Source: Hemerocallis citrina (Eukaryota; Streptophyta; Magnoliopsida; Asparagales; Asphodelaceae). From it: DNA of 64,000 nucleotides. The notes below the pieces were generated by a model, which was not told where the DNA came from, did not search any database, and saw only the letters and a list, made by a program, of their open reading frames with translations. The stretch is from NCBI GenBank assembly GCA_017893485.1, contig CM030358.1, forward strand, positions 150,425,368 to 150,489,367, read 5' to 3'. Of the stretch, positions 35,541-49,191 are shown piece by piece. The first letter of the stretch is position 1; every line of letters begins with the position of its first letter. Made by a program: the position numbers and the translations under genes.

Positions 35541-35965
35541 TAGATTTGCCCGTGGGCACGTGCCTACGACACGTCTTCGGAACGATACAGCATATGAAAG
35601 TCCTGTAAACAGTAAAACAACAATTATGTAGCTCAAGTTTAAATAGTAAAACAATAATTAGTTGTAAATAAAAGTCCATGTTTCCATTAGTATATGTTGA
35701 AAAATAATTATAAATAGGGGTGTAAAATCCAACATCTTATAACTTTGAGTGTGGAAAATGATAAAATTTAATTGTTGATGAAATATTTGCTATTTTCAAT
35801 GTAAAAATGCATAAAAATATGCAAATTACAAACCTGAAATCTGAAAATATAAATTTCTGAGTAAATACAGAGAAAATGAGACAGAGAGAGAGAGAGAGAG
35901 AGAGAAAAGTAAATAAATAAATAAATAAATAAATAAATGAAAGAGTTGTTTTGGGGGGATTAGGT
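35540..35965 (-). mobile_element. Second Helitron copy, 5' truncated
   Basis: The 3' end (gtgcccacgggcaaat then CTAG) and the next roughly 400 bases match the element at 48803-49191, including the (GA)n and (AATA)n runs near 35883-35937. The expected 5' TC end is missing and similarity stops near 35965. Confidence 0.7.
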
Positions 35966-37790
35966 TTAATAATTAAAAAACCCTGGTTTTTTTATAGATC
36001 TTATACACCCAAAAAAAAACCAAAAAAAATACCTCGTGTAACCCTTGTTTTCCATTAATTTCTGTATTTTTGGGTGTATTTTTTTTCCTTTTGTGTATTT
36101 GTTCATCTTGTATCCCTTTTTAGACCGTATATTGGATCTTATTTTCTATATATCAATTTATTTGATTGTCGTCTCCTTATCTGATTTTCTTGATTCAATT
36201 ATCTCACATTATTTCATCTTTGTTTGATCGGGCCATTATTTTTTATCCCCATCATTTTTGTTCCTGCCCTATTTTATTTATTTATTTTGTTCCTACTTTT
36301 TTTTGGATCACCCTATAATCTATTTGGTTTTTTGTTATTAAACCCTAAAAAAAAACCAAAACCATTAAAAACCCTATTATACACCCTAAACCCAACTTGT
36401 TAACTACACCCTTATACCCTGTTCACCATACCAACCCGAAAACCCAATTAAACAGTGCACCAAAACCCTAATGTTCCCCCTGTATACACCTAACCCTATT
36501 CCTATATATACATCTGTCTGTTCATCTCCATCCTGCAAAAACCCTAAGCTGCCTACTCACCTCTCCCCTTCTATTTAACCTTTTTTCAGTGTGCCTCCAA
36601 GCCTCCCGATCTCTCCCTCGTCCCTGTGTCGCGCCAGCCCTATCTCTCGGTGCTCCCCATCCTCCCGCCTCCTCTCGATGACACAGCAGCACCCATTGTC
36701 GTGCCGCCCTCCTCCCTGTCGTGACCCTACCGCGACACAGCTCCACCCTGTGCTCCTCCCGACTGCAGCAACCCCAGCAGCCCTCGGCGCTCCCCTGCGC
36801 TTCGTCTCCTTCTCTCTCTCTCTCGACGACAGCAACAGCCGCCGCGACAACGCCAGCCCCTCCAGTGCTCCCGGTGCTCCCGTCCGCCGTCGACAGCGCC
36901 TCACCGTGTGGCGTCGCCCCCTCATGCACTCGACTCCTCTCCATCTCTCTTGGGTGTGTGTGCGTGTTGATTCGAGATAACCCCTGTTATATCTTGTCTT
37001 TATGTGTTGATACGCCCGTAGTCGTCACATTACACACACGACATGAAATAACTTAGATATAATAGATTCATGATGTATACAAGCATGTTATTTGTGATCC
37101 ATGATGTGTTGTATGATCTTGTGTGCATGGTGGGTTAGTCGTAGTATAACTTGTTGTAGGCTTGCTAAACACCATATACCATGTTTCTTGGACATCTAGT
37201 ATACCCTATTTCACGTTTTGTTATGATTTGGATGAGTTTCATATAATCTAGTTGATTTTATGCTTGAAGAAGATTTCAGTTTTTGTAGTTACCCCGCCTT
37301 TGTTCAGTATTTTAGACCCTATTAAGGTCAGTACAAATTGGACCATATGAAAGATTGAATTAGGAATGCAGTTGAGAACTGCGAGGACCCTATATATGAA
37401 AGATTGAATTAGAATGCAGTTGAGAACTGCGAGCTTAGTGCAATCAAGAATGCGGTTGCCAATTGTGGTTTAAGGTGAACATAGTTTTCTCCTTAACACT
37501 ATTTTAACACAGGTGTTGGAGTGGATTATTGTTCCATATACTTAGACCACAGCTGCCAACTGCGTCAACAAAAAAGAATATGACGCAGTTGGGAACTGCG
37601 AGTGGTCTATTTTGGGAATTAGTTTCGAAAGTGGTATATTTTGGAAATTAGTTTGAAAAAGTGGCCTATTTTGGGGGGGAAATCTTGGATATGAGGGGAT
37701 TGAGATGAATGACTCTAATTCATTTGGTTTGATAATTAAAAAAACTTGGTTTTTTTTATAGATCTTATACACACAAAAAAACAAAAAAAA
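35966..37790. repeat. Repeat-derived region with paired 60-bp flanks and a GC-rich core
   Basis: Similar sequence (aataattaaaaaaccctgg, then tatagatcttatacac) occurs at about 35970-36012 and 37733-37775, bracketing 1.7 kb. The core holds a C-rich, telomere-like ccctaaaccc tract (36340-36470), a GC-rich block open in several frames (36590-36980), and a cluster of cgcagttg/caactgcg inverted motifs (37370-37600). The GC block is low-complexity Pro/Arg/Ser in every frame and has no domain. I read the whole as a non-coding LTR-type or other non-autonomous element of unknown class. Confidence 0.4.
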
Positions 37791-37984
37791 ACCATCTCAA
37801 TTACGAGTTCCATATCACGAAAATAAAAGATGGGTTTTGAAATTGCAATCTCTGATCCCCCCCACAAAAAAAACCATCTCAAAAAACCCATCTCTATTAC
37901 TCGAGGATGCAGTTCTTGATATTGCAATCTCTGACAATGATTTTGAAGTCAGCTACACTGTCATGAATATTTTGAAGTCAGCTA

Positions 37985-40090
37985 CATCCGGGGCCTCTGT
38001 GTGCTGTTCTGTTCGCCTGTTAGCCCCCTGGGCGGTGGAGGCGGATCGGCCCTGTCCCTTCTTATAAACCGAGCGAGCTGCCCCCTCTGGATGAAGGCCT
38101 CGATCTTGTCCTTCAGGGCCCGACAGTCGTCTGTGTCGTGCCCATGGTCCCGGTAGAAGCAACACCACTTATCCCAGTTTCTCTTCTTCCCGGAGATGTT
38201 CATCTTCAGAGGTGGCAATAGGATACCTTCGTTCCCAATCTCCATCAGGATGGCGGAGACACTCGCATTGAGCGGAGTGAACTTTTCGAAGCGGGGGAGA
38301 GGACACTGCTGACATCTGTTGTCTTTTTGGAGCTTCTTAGCTCCTTCTTCTTCAGCAGTCTTCCGTTTGTTCCCGGAAGACGACCCCTCCAAAGTGGGGC
38401 GATTGAGAGCCTCTTCAGCTCGGATGTACTTCTCGCTCTTGAGGAGGAGCTCGGAGAAGTCCCGAGGAGGCTTCTTGGCCAGGGACGCCCTGAGGTCGGG
38501 GTGATGACATTGGATTGGAAAGCAGCCAAAGCTACTGACTGATCCAGAGAGGCGATGAACCTGGATTATGCGGTGAACCGCTTGACATAATTCCTCAGCT
38601 GTTCGCCCTTCTTTTGGCTGAGGAAGAGCAGTGAGGTGCTCGTCTTCTCGGAGCGGTGACTACTCACGAAATGTGTGAGGAATAGGCCTTCGAACTGGTC
38701 GAAGGAGAAGATGGATGTCGGTGCAAGTCGGGAATACCACTCCCGAGCCGACCCTTGAGTGTCGCCGGGAAGGTCTTGCAGAGGAGGGTGTCGGAAGCAT
38801 GATGGATCGTCATGAGAGTTTTGAAACTCTCAATGTGATCAGCGGGGTCCGACTCCCCGGTGTAGGACTCGAAGTGTGGAGGCTTGAAGTTCTCAGGAAC
38901 TGTTGCCTCCATGATAGTGCGGGAAAAAGGGGGCCTGCTCGGGCGGAGGTTCCTCGCCCGCTGTTCTTCATCTCTGTCTAGCTAGCCAAGGCGCCTTTCC
39001 ATCTCGTGGAGACGGCGGTAGATCGAGTCCTCCCTTCGGTCGTACCTCACTGAGCGTCGAGACTCGTCCTCACGTAGAGGAGGGCTGGGGCTGCAGCGGT
39101 GATAATTTTGAGTAGGTCGTGGACTGATGGAACGACGGGGATGGCTCGGAGCTGGCTGAGGACTGAGAGAGCAACGGCGATGGCTTGGAGCCGGCCGTGG
39201 ACTTTGAGAGCGGCAGCGGTGATCAGGAGAGGGGCGGTGATGGCTGGGAGCCGGCTGAGGACTGGGAGCTCATTGGGAGTTGATGGGGGTGGCGTTGAGC
39301 GCCCGAAGGACTGCCTCCTGGAATTGTTTGAACTCTACCCTCGTGACGGAGGCCTCCTGCTCCCATTGGGCTCGAGGTGCAGGACGGCCAGTCGAGGAGC
39401 GACTTCTTCTCTGGCGATGTTGGGGCGACTCTCCGTCTCCTAAGAGAGTTGGACCCTCTGCGGTCTGTCCTGCGGGGGGACTGGTCCCTCTAATGCTCCC
39501 GACGAGGGTTCCCTTCACAAGTCCTCTCATCCAACTGGGTTCGAAGATCTGGATCGTTATAGCGGTTATTGAGAACCTCGCGCAGGTCTTTCTGAGTTGG
39601 AGGGCTATGAGAGGCCATGGAGTCTGTGGAAGGGTTGTGCACGGAGATGCGGACCTGGTGCATGGGTTGCTTCTGACGGCTCAGTCGAGAGTGTTCCCCT
39701 ACGGCCACTTGGGGCCCAAGAGGCTGCTGAACCGATTGAAGAATTGGCTGTTCGAGCTGCAGGGCCGGTTGGATGGGCGGAGGAAGGCCCTCAGGAGGAG
39801 GAGGGAGAGTGGAAGTGGTTCTACGGTTGGAGGTCGCGGACTTCCTCTTGGGAGGCATAGCTGGAAAGGACTTTGGTTGAAGGAGGAGGTTCGGATAGCT
39901 TATTCGAGATTTTCCCACAGATGGTGTCAATCTGTTGCCGCTGAATCTGGTGTGGGGGCAATAGATAGAATTTGTGGATTCTTGAGAACTCGAACGGGCC
40001 AAATCTGACCTCTTCCGCTGCTGTTAGGCTGACTCCTTGGTGCTGCTGCTGGCCTGCATGAAGTACGAAACATCGGGATGGATCCCGGCG
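37985..40090 (-). mobile_element. Ty3/gypsy gag remnant
   Basis: On the minus strand, in order: a Pro/Gln-rich N-terminal part (40002-39490; LPPPPEGLPPPIQPALQLEQ), an RVEFKQFQEAVLRAL segment, the retrotransposon gag core (38912-38790; PPHFESYTGESDPADHIESF and then KTLMTIHHASDTLLCKTFPA), and a C-terminal CCFYRDHGHDTDDCRALKDK-type zinc-binding segment (about 38175-38110). These match plant gypsy gag, the capsid-like protein. Frames are broken several times, and no protease, reverse transcriptase or integrase follows, so only the 5' half remains. Its own LTR lies immediately to the right. Confidence 0.85.
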
Positions 40091-40115
40091 ACGCACCATC
40101 CGACGCTCTTGTCAA

Positions 40116-40535
40116 TACTCAGAAAAAGAATATCAAAAAAACTTTAGGTAGGCAAAGAGTGATCACCTTGTAACGGTAGGAGGTAAGGGGGTACTTATAG
40201 TCGCCATGGAGATCTGCTTCGGGATAAGAACGAATCCCTACTTCCCGGTGTGACTGGATAGAAGTGGTTAAAACTACCTCCAGTAGATAAGGACGAGCCA
40301 AGATTTCCTCATATCCTGTTGAACTGGTCCTTAACGGGTTGAGACCCGCTCTCAGTTGAACAGATCCGTTCACGGGTTATTGGGCCCAAGAGAGAAGACC
40401 CGATTCCCATTTCGGATCCGTCTGTAGGTAAAATTATCGTTTTGACCCTGCAAACTTTAAGATTCGTGCCCAATTTGAACGGTTCTGATTTAATTTCATT
40501 TTTAGCCATATCAATAATAGTTATGCACGTGCGTT
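40116..40535 (-). mobile_element. LTR (5' LTR) of the gypsy gag remnant
   Basis: On the minus strand this non-coding block contains a TATA-like ctataagtacccc (about 40190-40200) and leads into gag after a short leader. Its outer edge lies within about 100 bases of the V-ATPase exon at 40643. The exact ends are unclear because no second LTR is present. Confidence 0.55.
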
Positions 40536-41125
40536 GACACTTGTGTAATGCCCATAGAGTTCATTCTTATGAAATTCAAGATTCCATCAATTCTTGAGAA
40601 TTTCATGCAACAACCACTTTCCTAATATGATTCATGTTGCAGGCAAATGACCCGACAATTGAGCGAATCATCACCCCTCGAATTGCTCTTACAACTGCCG
40701 AATATTTAGCTTATGAGTGTGGGAAGCATGTGCTTGTCATTTTAACTGACATGAGCTCATATGCTGATGCGCTTCGTGAGGTAATAAACCTTTTATTAGA
40801 AACTATTCCAATTTTTTAACGAATATAAGAACATTAGGATGGGTTAGTAAATCAATAAAAATCACAAATGCTCTTTTAAGGTTACCTTCAGTACATACAA
40901 TAGTGCTGATATATGCTCCTCATTTTTTTCACTCATCTTTCAGAACCTAAACACTTCTGGCTCTGTAATTAGCAACACAAATTTCATGATGATATCTTAC
41001 CAAAGTTTAGTTCTTGGACAGCTTGGATTCCTTTACCATTGAATCGTTGCATCTTTTGATTACTTTTTTGTGACTTCTGACCCTAGAAGAAACTACTGAA
41101 ACAATTTATTTTAATGATTACTTGA

Positions 41126-41311
<186 letters not shown>

Positions 41312-41467
41312 TAATTGCCTATTCCCATGTATACTTCGTTTACGTAAGATTTCTAAAGATGTGTCACGAATGGTGGTAAGATTTCTTGTATGATATTCTA
41401 ATGATGTGTCATGAATGGTGGTATCATAGGCTATGTTGGACCAACAGTTTAAAATGGGTCCCCTTAT

Positions 41468-41736
41468 TGTTAGAGATTAAGATGAGTAATTAGGGTTAGG
41501 GTTTAATCTCATAACCGCTTAAGATATTATACCCTGCTTATCAGTATTGGAATATCACAGGGCACTACCTCTAGACCAGCTTATATAGAGATTAGACTGG
41601 GTTTAGGGTATTGGGCTTTAGCCCACTCAACCCGTTCCAATAATTAATACATAACACGTGTAAACCCGTGTTGCCCCATAGAACAATATACACAATATTA
41701 TCCTATTATATTGAGAATATACACATACATCCAACA
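41468..41736 (-). repeat. 3' LTR of the intronic copia element
   Basis: It is a near-identical direct repeat of 46959-47228 with TG...CA ends, flanked on the outside by CTTAT. Confidence 0.9.
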
Positions 41737-44700
41737 ATCTCCTCCTATATTCTCAATATATTAGGCTAAGCAATGTTATAATATTGGATCACAAAAATTC
41801 AAACATTATTGAATCATAAAAACCATGGATCATAGACTAAATCAATTATAACTTGAATAGTTCAAATATGACTAAACCAAAATAATCAAATAGTTCTAAA
41901 ACCATAAATGAATAGTTCACAAAGACTAAACCAACTAGAGGAACCTGTCATAGTTTCAAAATCAACCAAAGCAAATAAACTTCAAGAATAAAATATGAGT
42001 TTTAAGCTCATGAACACAAAAGTCTTAAACTCAACAGAAGTTTTATCAAGCAAGTGACAAAGTTATTCCTCAGAGAAATAAACCAAAACTATATCCTTGC
42101 AAACTGCTTTATGTTTACTCCTCCATTTTGAGCAAATCATTATTTTGAAATCTATGTTGACAGATTCAACTCCTCCATCTTTGCTAGCTTATTGAAAACA
42201 AGAATATCAAGAGACACATCTCTAAGAATTCTAGCAGATTTCATGAAGTATCTGGTTCTACTAAAGAACTTAGTACAATTCAACGATAGCCTAGCAAAAT
42301 GTAACGCAAGCATCACAATCAAGTTTCTTTAACAAAATAAAGAACAAGAACTATTATAGTTTCTGCACAAGAACTATACTAGGTTTCATATTGGAATGAT
42401 AGAACAGTCAAATCAATTATGGTTAATTCTGAATCATCAAAATTGGAATGAAACATGAATCCATAAAAGAGTTATATCATCAAAATTGAAATGATATAAC
42501 AACAATTCTAAACATCGAAAACACATCGACAAGTTTTCATGCTTTCTTTGGGAATAATGAGATGATTCTAAGTAAATTATGAAAATCTATAGCATCATCA
42601 AAATTGGAATGAAATTAAATATTAACAGAATTTACATAGAACTTTTCAAATTATCTAAAGCATGTCAATTGCCTAAAATTGATGCTTCAGTTTGAACTTC
42701 TCTATGGCTCCAATTGGATTCTAAATTTCAAAACTATTTGGATGTTAAAGCTTTTGACTCAACAACTTTTAACTCCATTTTCCCCACAGTTTTGATAATT
42801 AGATCACTTTCAAGTCTCTTAGCAAGAGCATTGACCATATTTGTCACAATTGCACTTTATCTATAAGAAAGTTCAACTAGGCTTCTTTCAGTCTTAATAT
42901 ACTCCTCTTACTATTATAGAGTGAGTTATGAGCTACAGTGCATTATAGCTTGATAGTCGCATAACAGAATTAGAGAATTTACATTAAACTTCTCAAATGG
43001 ATGATTAGCAATAAGTCATTCAATCCACTCAGCCTCTTCTCCTGCAGAGGATAAAACATAGAGGTCTGATTCCTTGGATGAGAACGCAACGCTTGTTTGC
43101 CTATTAATCTCCATAATTTTTCTGCTCCTCCTAGTGTGAACACATATCTCCTAGTTGTCGACTTTCAGTAAACTTTCAGTAGCAAAAAGCAAACTCTTGA
43201 GTACCACTCAGATATCTCATTAGCCTCTTAAGGGCACTCAAATATGTATGGGATTATTAGTAAATCTGCAGATCATACCTACCTCAAAGACTATGTCTAT
43301 TCTAGTGCAGATCTTTGTTTACACGAGACTTTCAATTCTTTTAGAATGATCTACCTGTCTCATAGTTGCACCATCATAAGGTGTCAACCTTTTATCATAA
43401 TCATAAGGTGTTTCAAAACATACTTTCGATCACTATATCTCCACTTTTGAAACACATTATTGATTTATCGAGTTTGACTAAGGGTTATCCCTTGCCAACC
43501 AAAACTCACCCTTATACATAATATGGTGTACACACCACTTAGGTGCTAAATTTATTTGGATAGCACAATTTTAACTCCATTTAGAATAGAGATGTCACTT
43601 CCAATTAACAAGCATGTCAATAAAACCAAGTAAATAATAGCCATTATATTTGACACACCACAAAGTTAAAGGCACTCATCTGAATTACTTAATTCATATA
43701 CTAGGCTCTTTGAGAAATTTGTCAAAATATTTATACGCTAGCTATATTACATGTTTTAAAGCATATGATGATTTTACTAAATTGTAAATCTTGTTCGCTA
43801 AACATATTAGTCCAAAACTTTCCAGTACAAAACTGTTCAGTACAAAATATCAAGTACAAAACTTTTAAATATCTTTTATGAATAACAAAATTTTCAATAG
43901 ATGTAAGGGTAAGAAGAATACTTATTGTAGCAATATGACAAACATGTGAGTAGACATCAAATAAATCTACCCCATTTTTTCAGTCAATCTGTTGGCTACT
44001 AAAAAGTATTAAAATTGCTACTGAACAATCGAAATTAAGTTTCTTCTACAAAGCCCCACTTACTTACTATAGTTTTAGCCTCTTTCGGCAGATCAACTAA
44101 ATTGAAGTATTATTGTATGACACATAATCATCTCATTGTCTACTAAAACTCTTCTTAGCTTATTTGTCATTCAGGTTTTTAAGTGTCAGTAAGACTAGTT
44201 CTTGATTCCAACTGTGAATCATTGAGCATGTCTGTATGACTAAATTATTTCATACATTTATCTTTGATGAACACATTCTCAAAGAACTCTGCAAGTCTAG
44301 ATTCTTCTAATACAAATTAGATAGATCCAACATCAGTCCACCGAACTACATTCTGCACTTTCTAAACACACACAAATATCTGTTGTAGGTCCTACTGTAG
44401 GCCTTCTAGGGTTATGTATTCTAACATAAGTATCACAACACAAAATCTCACTTTAACAAAACTATTTGTGTTTTCATGCCTTGATCTACAAGGTGTATTT
44501 AATTTAGAGTGTAGTAACACATTTAGAGATATGATTAACAATACAACATCAAACAACAGTCAATAATATAGAATTCAACATTTCACTAAGAGTTTGATTC
44601 TAACTTTTATCAATACTGTTTGATTATTGTAAGTAGAGTGCAGTAGAGATTATGCCCAAAGCAAACTTCTCTAAAGTTGTTAAATATATTCACCACCTCT

Positions 44701-46958
44701 ATCAAATCTGAGCCCTTGATTTTTAGCATTCAACTATAATTTTTTAATTCATTAAGAATAATAAGTGCTTCATTCTTCATATATATGACAGACTTATATT
44801 AATCATCTACAAAAACGATTAAAACTTCTGACCAATAATCGTCTCATCTAGTTGCAAAGCTACTGAGATTACAAATATCAGAATGTATTGACTCAAGTAC
44901 TTGTGTGCTCCTAGATACCATACTAAATGATTTTCTAGTGATCATAATCTGAGCACAACTTTCATATTTGTCATATTTAATGAAGTGTCATTTAGCAGAG
45001 TTATGAGTTTTAACAAGAATAGACAATTTAATATATGGTTATCAAATACTAGCCAATTTGCTATGTTCAGGAACAATACACAATTAGAACTGTTATTATT
45101 AATTGTCTCATTTGTTAAACTCAACTTATACATGCAGTTGACAATATATGCACAAGAGTTAATAAAAATTACTCTATCACATTTTACAAAATTGTTTGCT
45201 TTCTCTAATGGTTCTAACAATGTCCACTTGCTCAAACACAGTAAGCAAAATTTTCTTTATTCGTTCTTCATCATCTTCGAAACGCTAAACGAGATAATGA
45301 CTAACATGTTATAATTTAACTTTACACACATAGTACAATGAACGAAAAAGAACAAGACGTAACTAATGGTGTCATATCCTACATTAAGGGATGCTCTCTC
45401 CTAAGTTATAGACATTTGTTATACATCTTATACATCAAAATTTTATTTGAGAGGCAAATATATAATCTCACACAAAACTGCAAACAATGGATTTGTCAAA
45501 ATATCTATACACATAGTATGATAAAGCACTTAACAACCCTAAACATGCTAGTTTTCAGAGCGAGAATAACTATGATCTAAAACTCTCAATCATGTAATTA
45601 AACGCACAAAGCGTTCACACATTCACCACATAAAAATACTAAGCAAGATTGAGAAGATCATACCGACATTTCAAGTTAGAAATGGTTTCCAAATTCGATG
45701 GAAAAGCCTGCCTGGTGCAGACTTATTCAACCGTGATGCATATCCATCGTCTCCAACATACACAATTTGCAGGTAACATTAAAGTTCCTACATTCATCAA
45801 ATTGTTATAGATTAGCCAATTATACAAATTACTAGCACTGTTTAATTCTAGCAACAATTTAATTGAAGATACAAATTTACAGTCAAAATCTATAATTTAA
45901 CTTATCAAAATGGATATTTGATCCTTAGTGCAAAGCTAACAATTATTCAAACTTGTGTTTAATTAAACAATGGTTAACACGGTTTTCGTACTTTAGCACA
46001 TAGCAACAACAATTAATATATATGCAGGTAAAGAACTTATCTTTAATTTTAGATCTGATCCAATCCAAACATATTTGGATCCAGTCCAAACATCATCCCC
46101 ATTGCTCGCACTATCTCCAGCAATTACATCCACATCTCTTATTGAGTTTTTCACTTTCCAACCGTTAAATTCAGCACTTCTGAATTCCTCTCATTTAGGA
46201 ACCTCGTACGAACGATTATGTTTTTCATTGCAAAAGAATAAACAATAAATTCCAAACAATGGAAGATTCTTTTTGAATAATTACTACTTACGTAATTTGG
46301 TAAAGAGAAAATGGCATGAGTTTAGAATGAACCAAATCTGAAGAGCACACAGCCGTGAGTCAAGAGGAAGAAGAGAACCCGATCTGATCCGATCAATGCC
46401 CCCAAACAGTAACAGCAACCGATCAAGGAGAGAGCTCCACACACAGCGAGCTACCAATGGATCAAGAGAACCAGATCTGATCTCGATCCCCCAAATACCA
46501 ACAGCAACATATCATGAAGAGAACCTCCCAACCTGATTCTGATCACAGTCCCAAACACCGGACAACAGCTGATCGAGAAAGAAGGGGGTTTCGCTGGCGG
46601 CGAGGAAGAGCGATTTGGATCTAGCGCTCGAGTCGTAGAACGCGGCCAAAAGGGGGAAGAGCTTCGCTGGCGATGGGCGACGGCGAACAGGATCTACGAC
46701 GACGACCCGATCTAAGATCTGGCGGCACTCAACTTCGAGAACGCGACTACAAGCGAAGTCCTTGCCGGCTATTGGTGACCCTTCGGTCTGCGACGACAAC
46801 GGCAAAGCTGACGAGGTCGACGACAAGCGGCTTCTCTGGTCGGAGATAGCAGCGGTGGCGTCGGGTGCCAGCGATGACGACGGGGATACGACGGGGGTGA
46901 GATTCCGACGAACGGAACTCAAACTCTCTTAATCTCAATTTTTTTAATATCTTAAGAT

Positions 46959-47228
46959 TGTTAGAGATTAAGATGAGTAATTAGGGTTAGGGTTTTATCT
47001 CATAGCCGCTTAAGATATTATACCCTGCTTATCAGTATTGGAATATCACAGGGCACTACCTCTAGACTAGCTTATATAGAGATTAGACTGGGTTTAGGGT
47101 ACTGGGCTTTTAGCCCACTCAACCCGTTCCAATAATTAATACATAACACGTGTAAACCCTTGTTGCCCCATAGAACAATATACACAATATTATCCTATTA
47201 TATTGAGAATATACACATACATCCAACA
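46959..47228 (-). repeat. 5' LTR of the intronic copia element
   Basis: It differs from the other LTR at only a few positions. It is followed outside by the second CTTAT. Confidence 0.9.
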
Positions 47229-47384
47229 CTTATTGTGTCAGAACGTATTGGTAGCATGTTACACATCAAGTCAGTGTCACCCTGTGATTATCTTACCATT
47301 AATTTGACAACTACTTCCATGATCTCTTACAGAACTGGCCCATGTTTTTTTTGGGACAAGACCGTAACCACACGCACTTTTTAA

Positions 47385-47480
47385 AGGGAAATGATATGGA
47401 AAGCGGGATTCGAACTCTTGACCAGACCCTAGTGGCACTTAACTACGTGTCTTGGCCACCACCTTTACCGTGCAATTTGA
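47385..47480 (-). mobile_element. tRNA-derived SINE in VHA-B intron
   Basis: The minus strand carries an A-box-like tggccaagacac and a strong B box, gagttcgaatccc, at tRNA-like spacing. There is no acceptor-stem pairing, so it is not a tRNA gene. Confidence 0.55.
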
Positions 47481-48470
47481 ATAGGAAGTGGGAGGCATGA
47501 CAAAGAAGATGTATGAAAGGTGTTAAACAGTAATCAGTGTTAAAATACTTAAGGTTAGCTAGAGCGATTCAGTATTAATTTAAAGCATTCAATAATTTAT
47601 GTACTTATACCTTAACAGGTGATAGCTTATAAATATAGCTATTAACAATCAGACGTAAATTTAACTGTGCATTCAAATTTCATTGTAACTGACAAACAGC
47701 TTCTCTGACCAGATTTTGTATCAAAAAATAAATGAAAGTTTTATGTATGCTGTTACAAATGGTACGTAGTTCTTGTTTTTCTTTCTGTTTCTAGTAGTAA
47801 ATTACTAAGTAAACTATAAAGGACATAGTAGTTTCACTTTATTGAGTGTTTCCTTATTCTTGAACAGATATCACACATCCTACGCCAGATCTGACTGGTT
47901 ACATCGCGGAGGGTCAAATATACATCGATAGGCAGCTCCACAATCGACAGGTATTATTCATCGGTGTTTACTTTCTGCAAATTAATGATAAAATAGGAAT
48001 CAGTCGTAAGAATGCTAGTTTTTTGTTTTTTGTTGTTGGATTGATTATGGATTTCTTTGATTTCAACAGATATACCCACCAATCAATGTCCTTCCATCTC
48101 TTTCTCGATTGATGAAAGTGAGGTTTGCACTTCAAAGAAAATTTTAAATGCTTATACAGTGTAACAGTGTGGAGCTTTCATGGGTCTTATGAAGCACAAA
48201 CACTTATATGTGAGTTTGATTTCGTGCAGAGTGCTATATATTGGTGAGGGCATGACTCGTCGTGATCATTCAGATGTGTCAAACCAGGTTAGTTGTCATC
48301 TTCTAATTTTGTTTAATTTTCCTTTCTTTTGCTGTTGCCAATGGCTTAAACATTACTTTGTTTAATATTCCAGTTGTATGCCAATTATGCTATTGGGAAG
48401 GATGTTCAGGCTATGAAGGCTGTTGTAGGAGAGGAGGCACTCTCATTTGAGAATTTGGTCTCTCTCTCTA

Positions 48471-48502
<32 letters not shown>

Positions 48503-48802
48503 CCAAAAAATGTTGTCTTTTTTATTCAATAATTCCAAATCTGATAACCTGATACAATTTAAATGTATCACACAGTTTTAAGGTTATGGACCTGAAAGTT
48601 ATTTTCTTTTTTTTATCTGATAATTACAAATCTGATCACCTGATACAATTTAAATGCATCACACATTTTCTTTAGGTAATGGATCCGAAAAATGATTTGT
48701 AATTATTCTTTTTTTAATCCCATAATTCAAAGTCTGATAACCCGATAACAATTTAAATGTTGTAATTAACCTAACCAAAAAAATTTCTGCTTTATAAAAT
48801 AA

Positions 48803-49191
48803 CTAGTTGCTGCCCGTGGGCACGTGCCTACGACACGTCTTCAGAACGATATAGCATATGAAAAGCCTTGTAAACAGTAAATTAATAATTATATAGCTCA
48901 AGTTTGAATAGTATGACAATAATTAGTTGTAAATAAAAGTTCATGTTTTCATTAGTATATGTTGAAAAATAATTATAAATTGGGATAGAAAAATAAGTAT
49001 ATATATACAGAGAGAGAGAGAGTGAGAGAGAGAGTGAGAGAAATAATTAAATAAATAAATGAGTTGTTTTGGGGATTTGAATTTGAGTTTTGGGGGGAAA
49101 TTGTGTTTTGTAAGGCTAGATTTGGGCCTTTGATTTTGAGGGGATTGAAGGAGAACCACTTGATAGCTTTCTTTGTGTTTTATTATATAGA
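48803..49191 (-). mobile_element. 389-bp Helitron in the last VHA-B intron
   Basis: The minus strand starts TCTATATAATAAAACACAAA at 49191, with A before it, and ends ggcacgtgcccacgggcagc shortly before CTAG at 48803, followed by T. Both termini are intact. A GA microsatellite lies inside. It is the cleanest small member of the family seen also at 35033, 35540 and 49935. Confidence 0.85.

Larger units (their letters stand above)
41468..47228 (-). mobile_element. Ty1/copia element with complete ends, in VHA-B intron
   Basis: Two nearly identical 269-270 bp LTRs (41468-41736 and 46959-47228) start TGTTAGAG and end CATCCAACA, with target duplication CTTAT on both sides (41463-41467, 47229-47233). 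A purine run (aggaggagat, minus strand) next to the left LTR marks the polypurine tract, so the element reads right to left. Degenerate copia RNase H text survives at about 43015-43180 (YVFTLGGAEKLW...), and a GC-rich open block lies at 46512-46922. No long pol frame remains. Similar LTRs but a decayed interior suggest insertion of an already defective copy. Confidence 0.88.

Noticed and set aside
36340..36470. Interstitial telomere (ccctaaa) array
   Set aside because: Only scattered ccctaaa-like words, not a tandem array of the heptamer.
36591..36980. Open frames of 110-140 codons on both strands
   Set aside because: Low-complexity Pro/Arg/Ser in all frames with no motif, simultaneously open on both strands because of GC-rich composition. 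It lies within a repeat-like region.
38327..40008. Several plus-strand open frames of 70-240 codons
   Set aside because: All are antisense to the gypsy gag, whose gag core is recognisable on the minus strand.
4000..40600. Missing 5' exons of VHA-B
   Set aside because: I looked for the conserved N-terminal motifs upstream on the plus strand and found none, so no exon is claimed.
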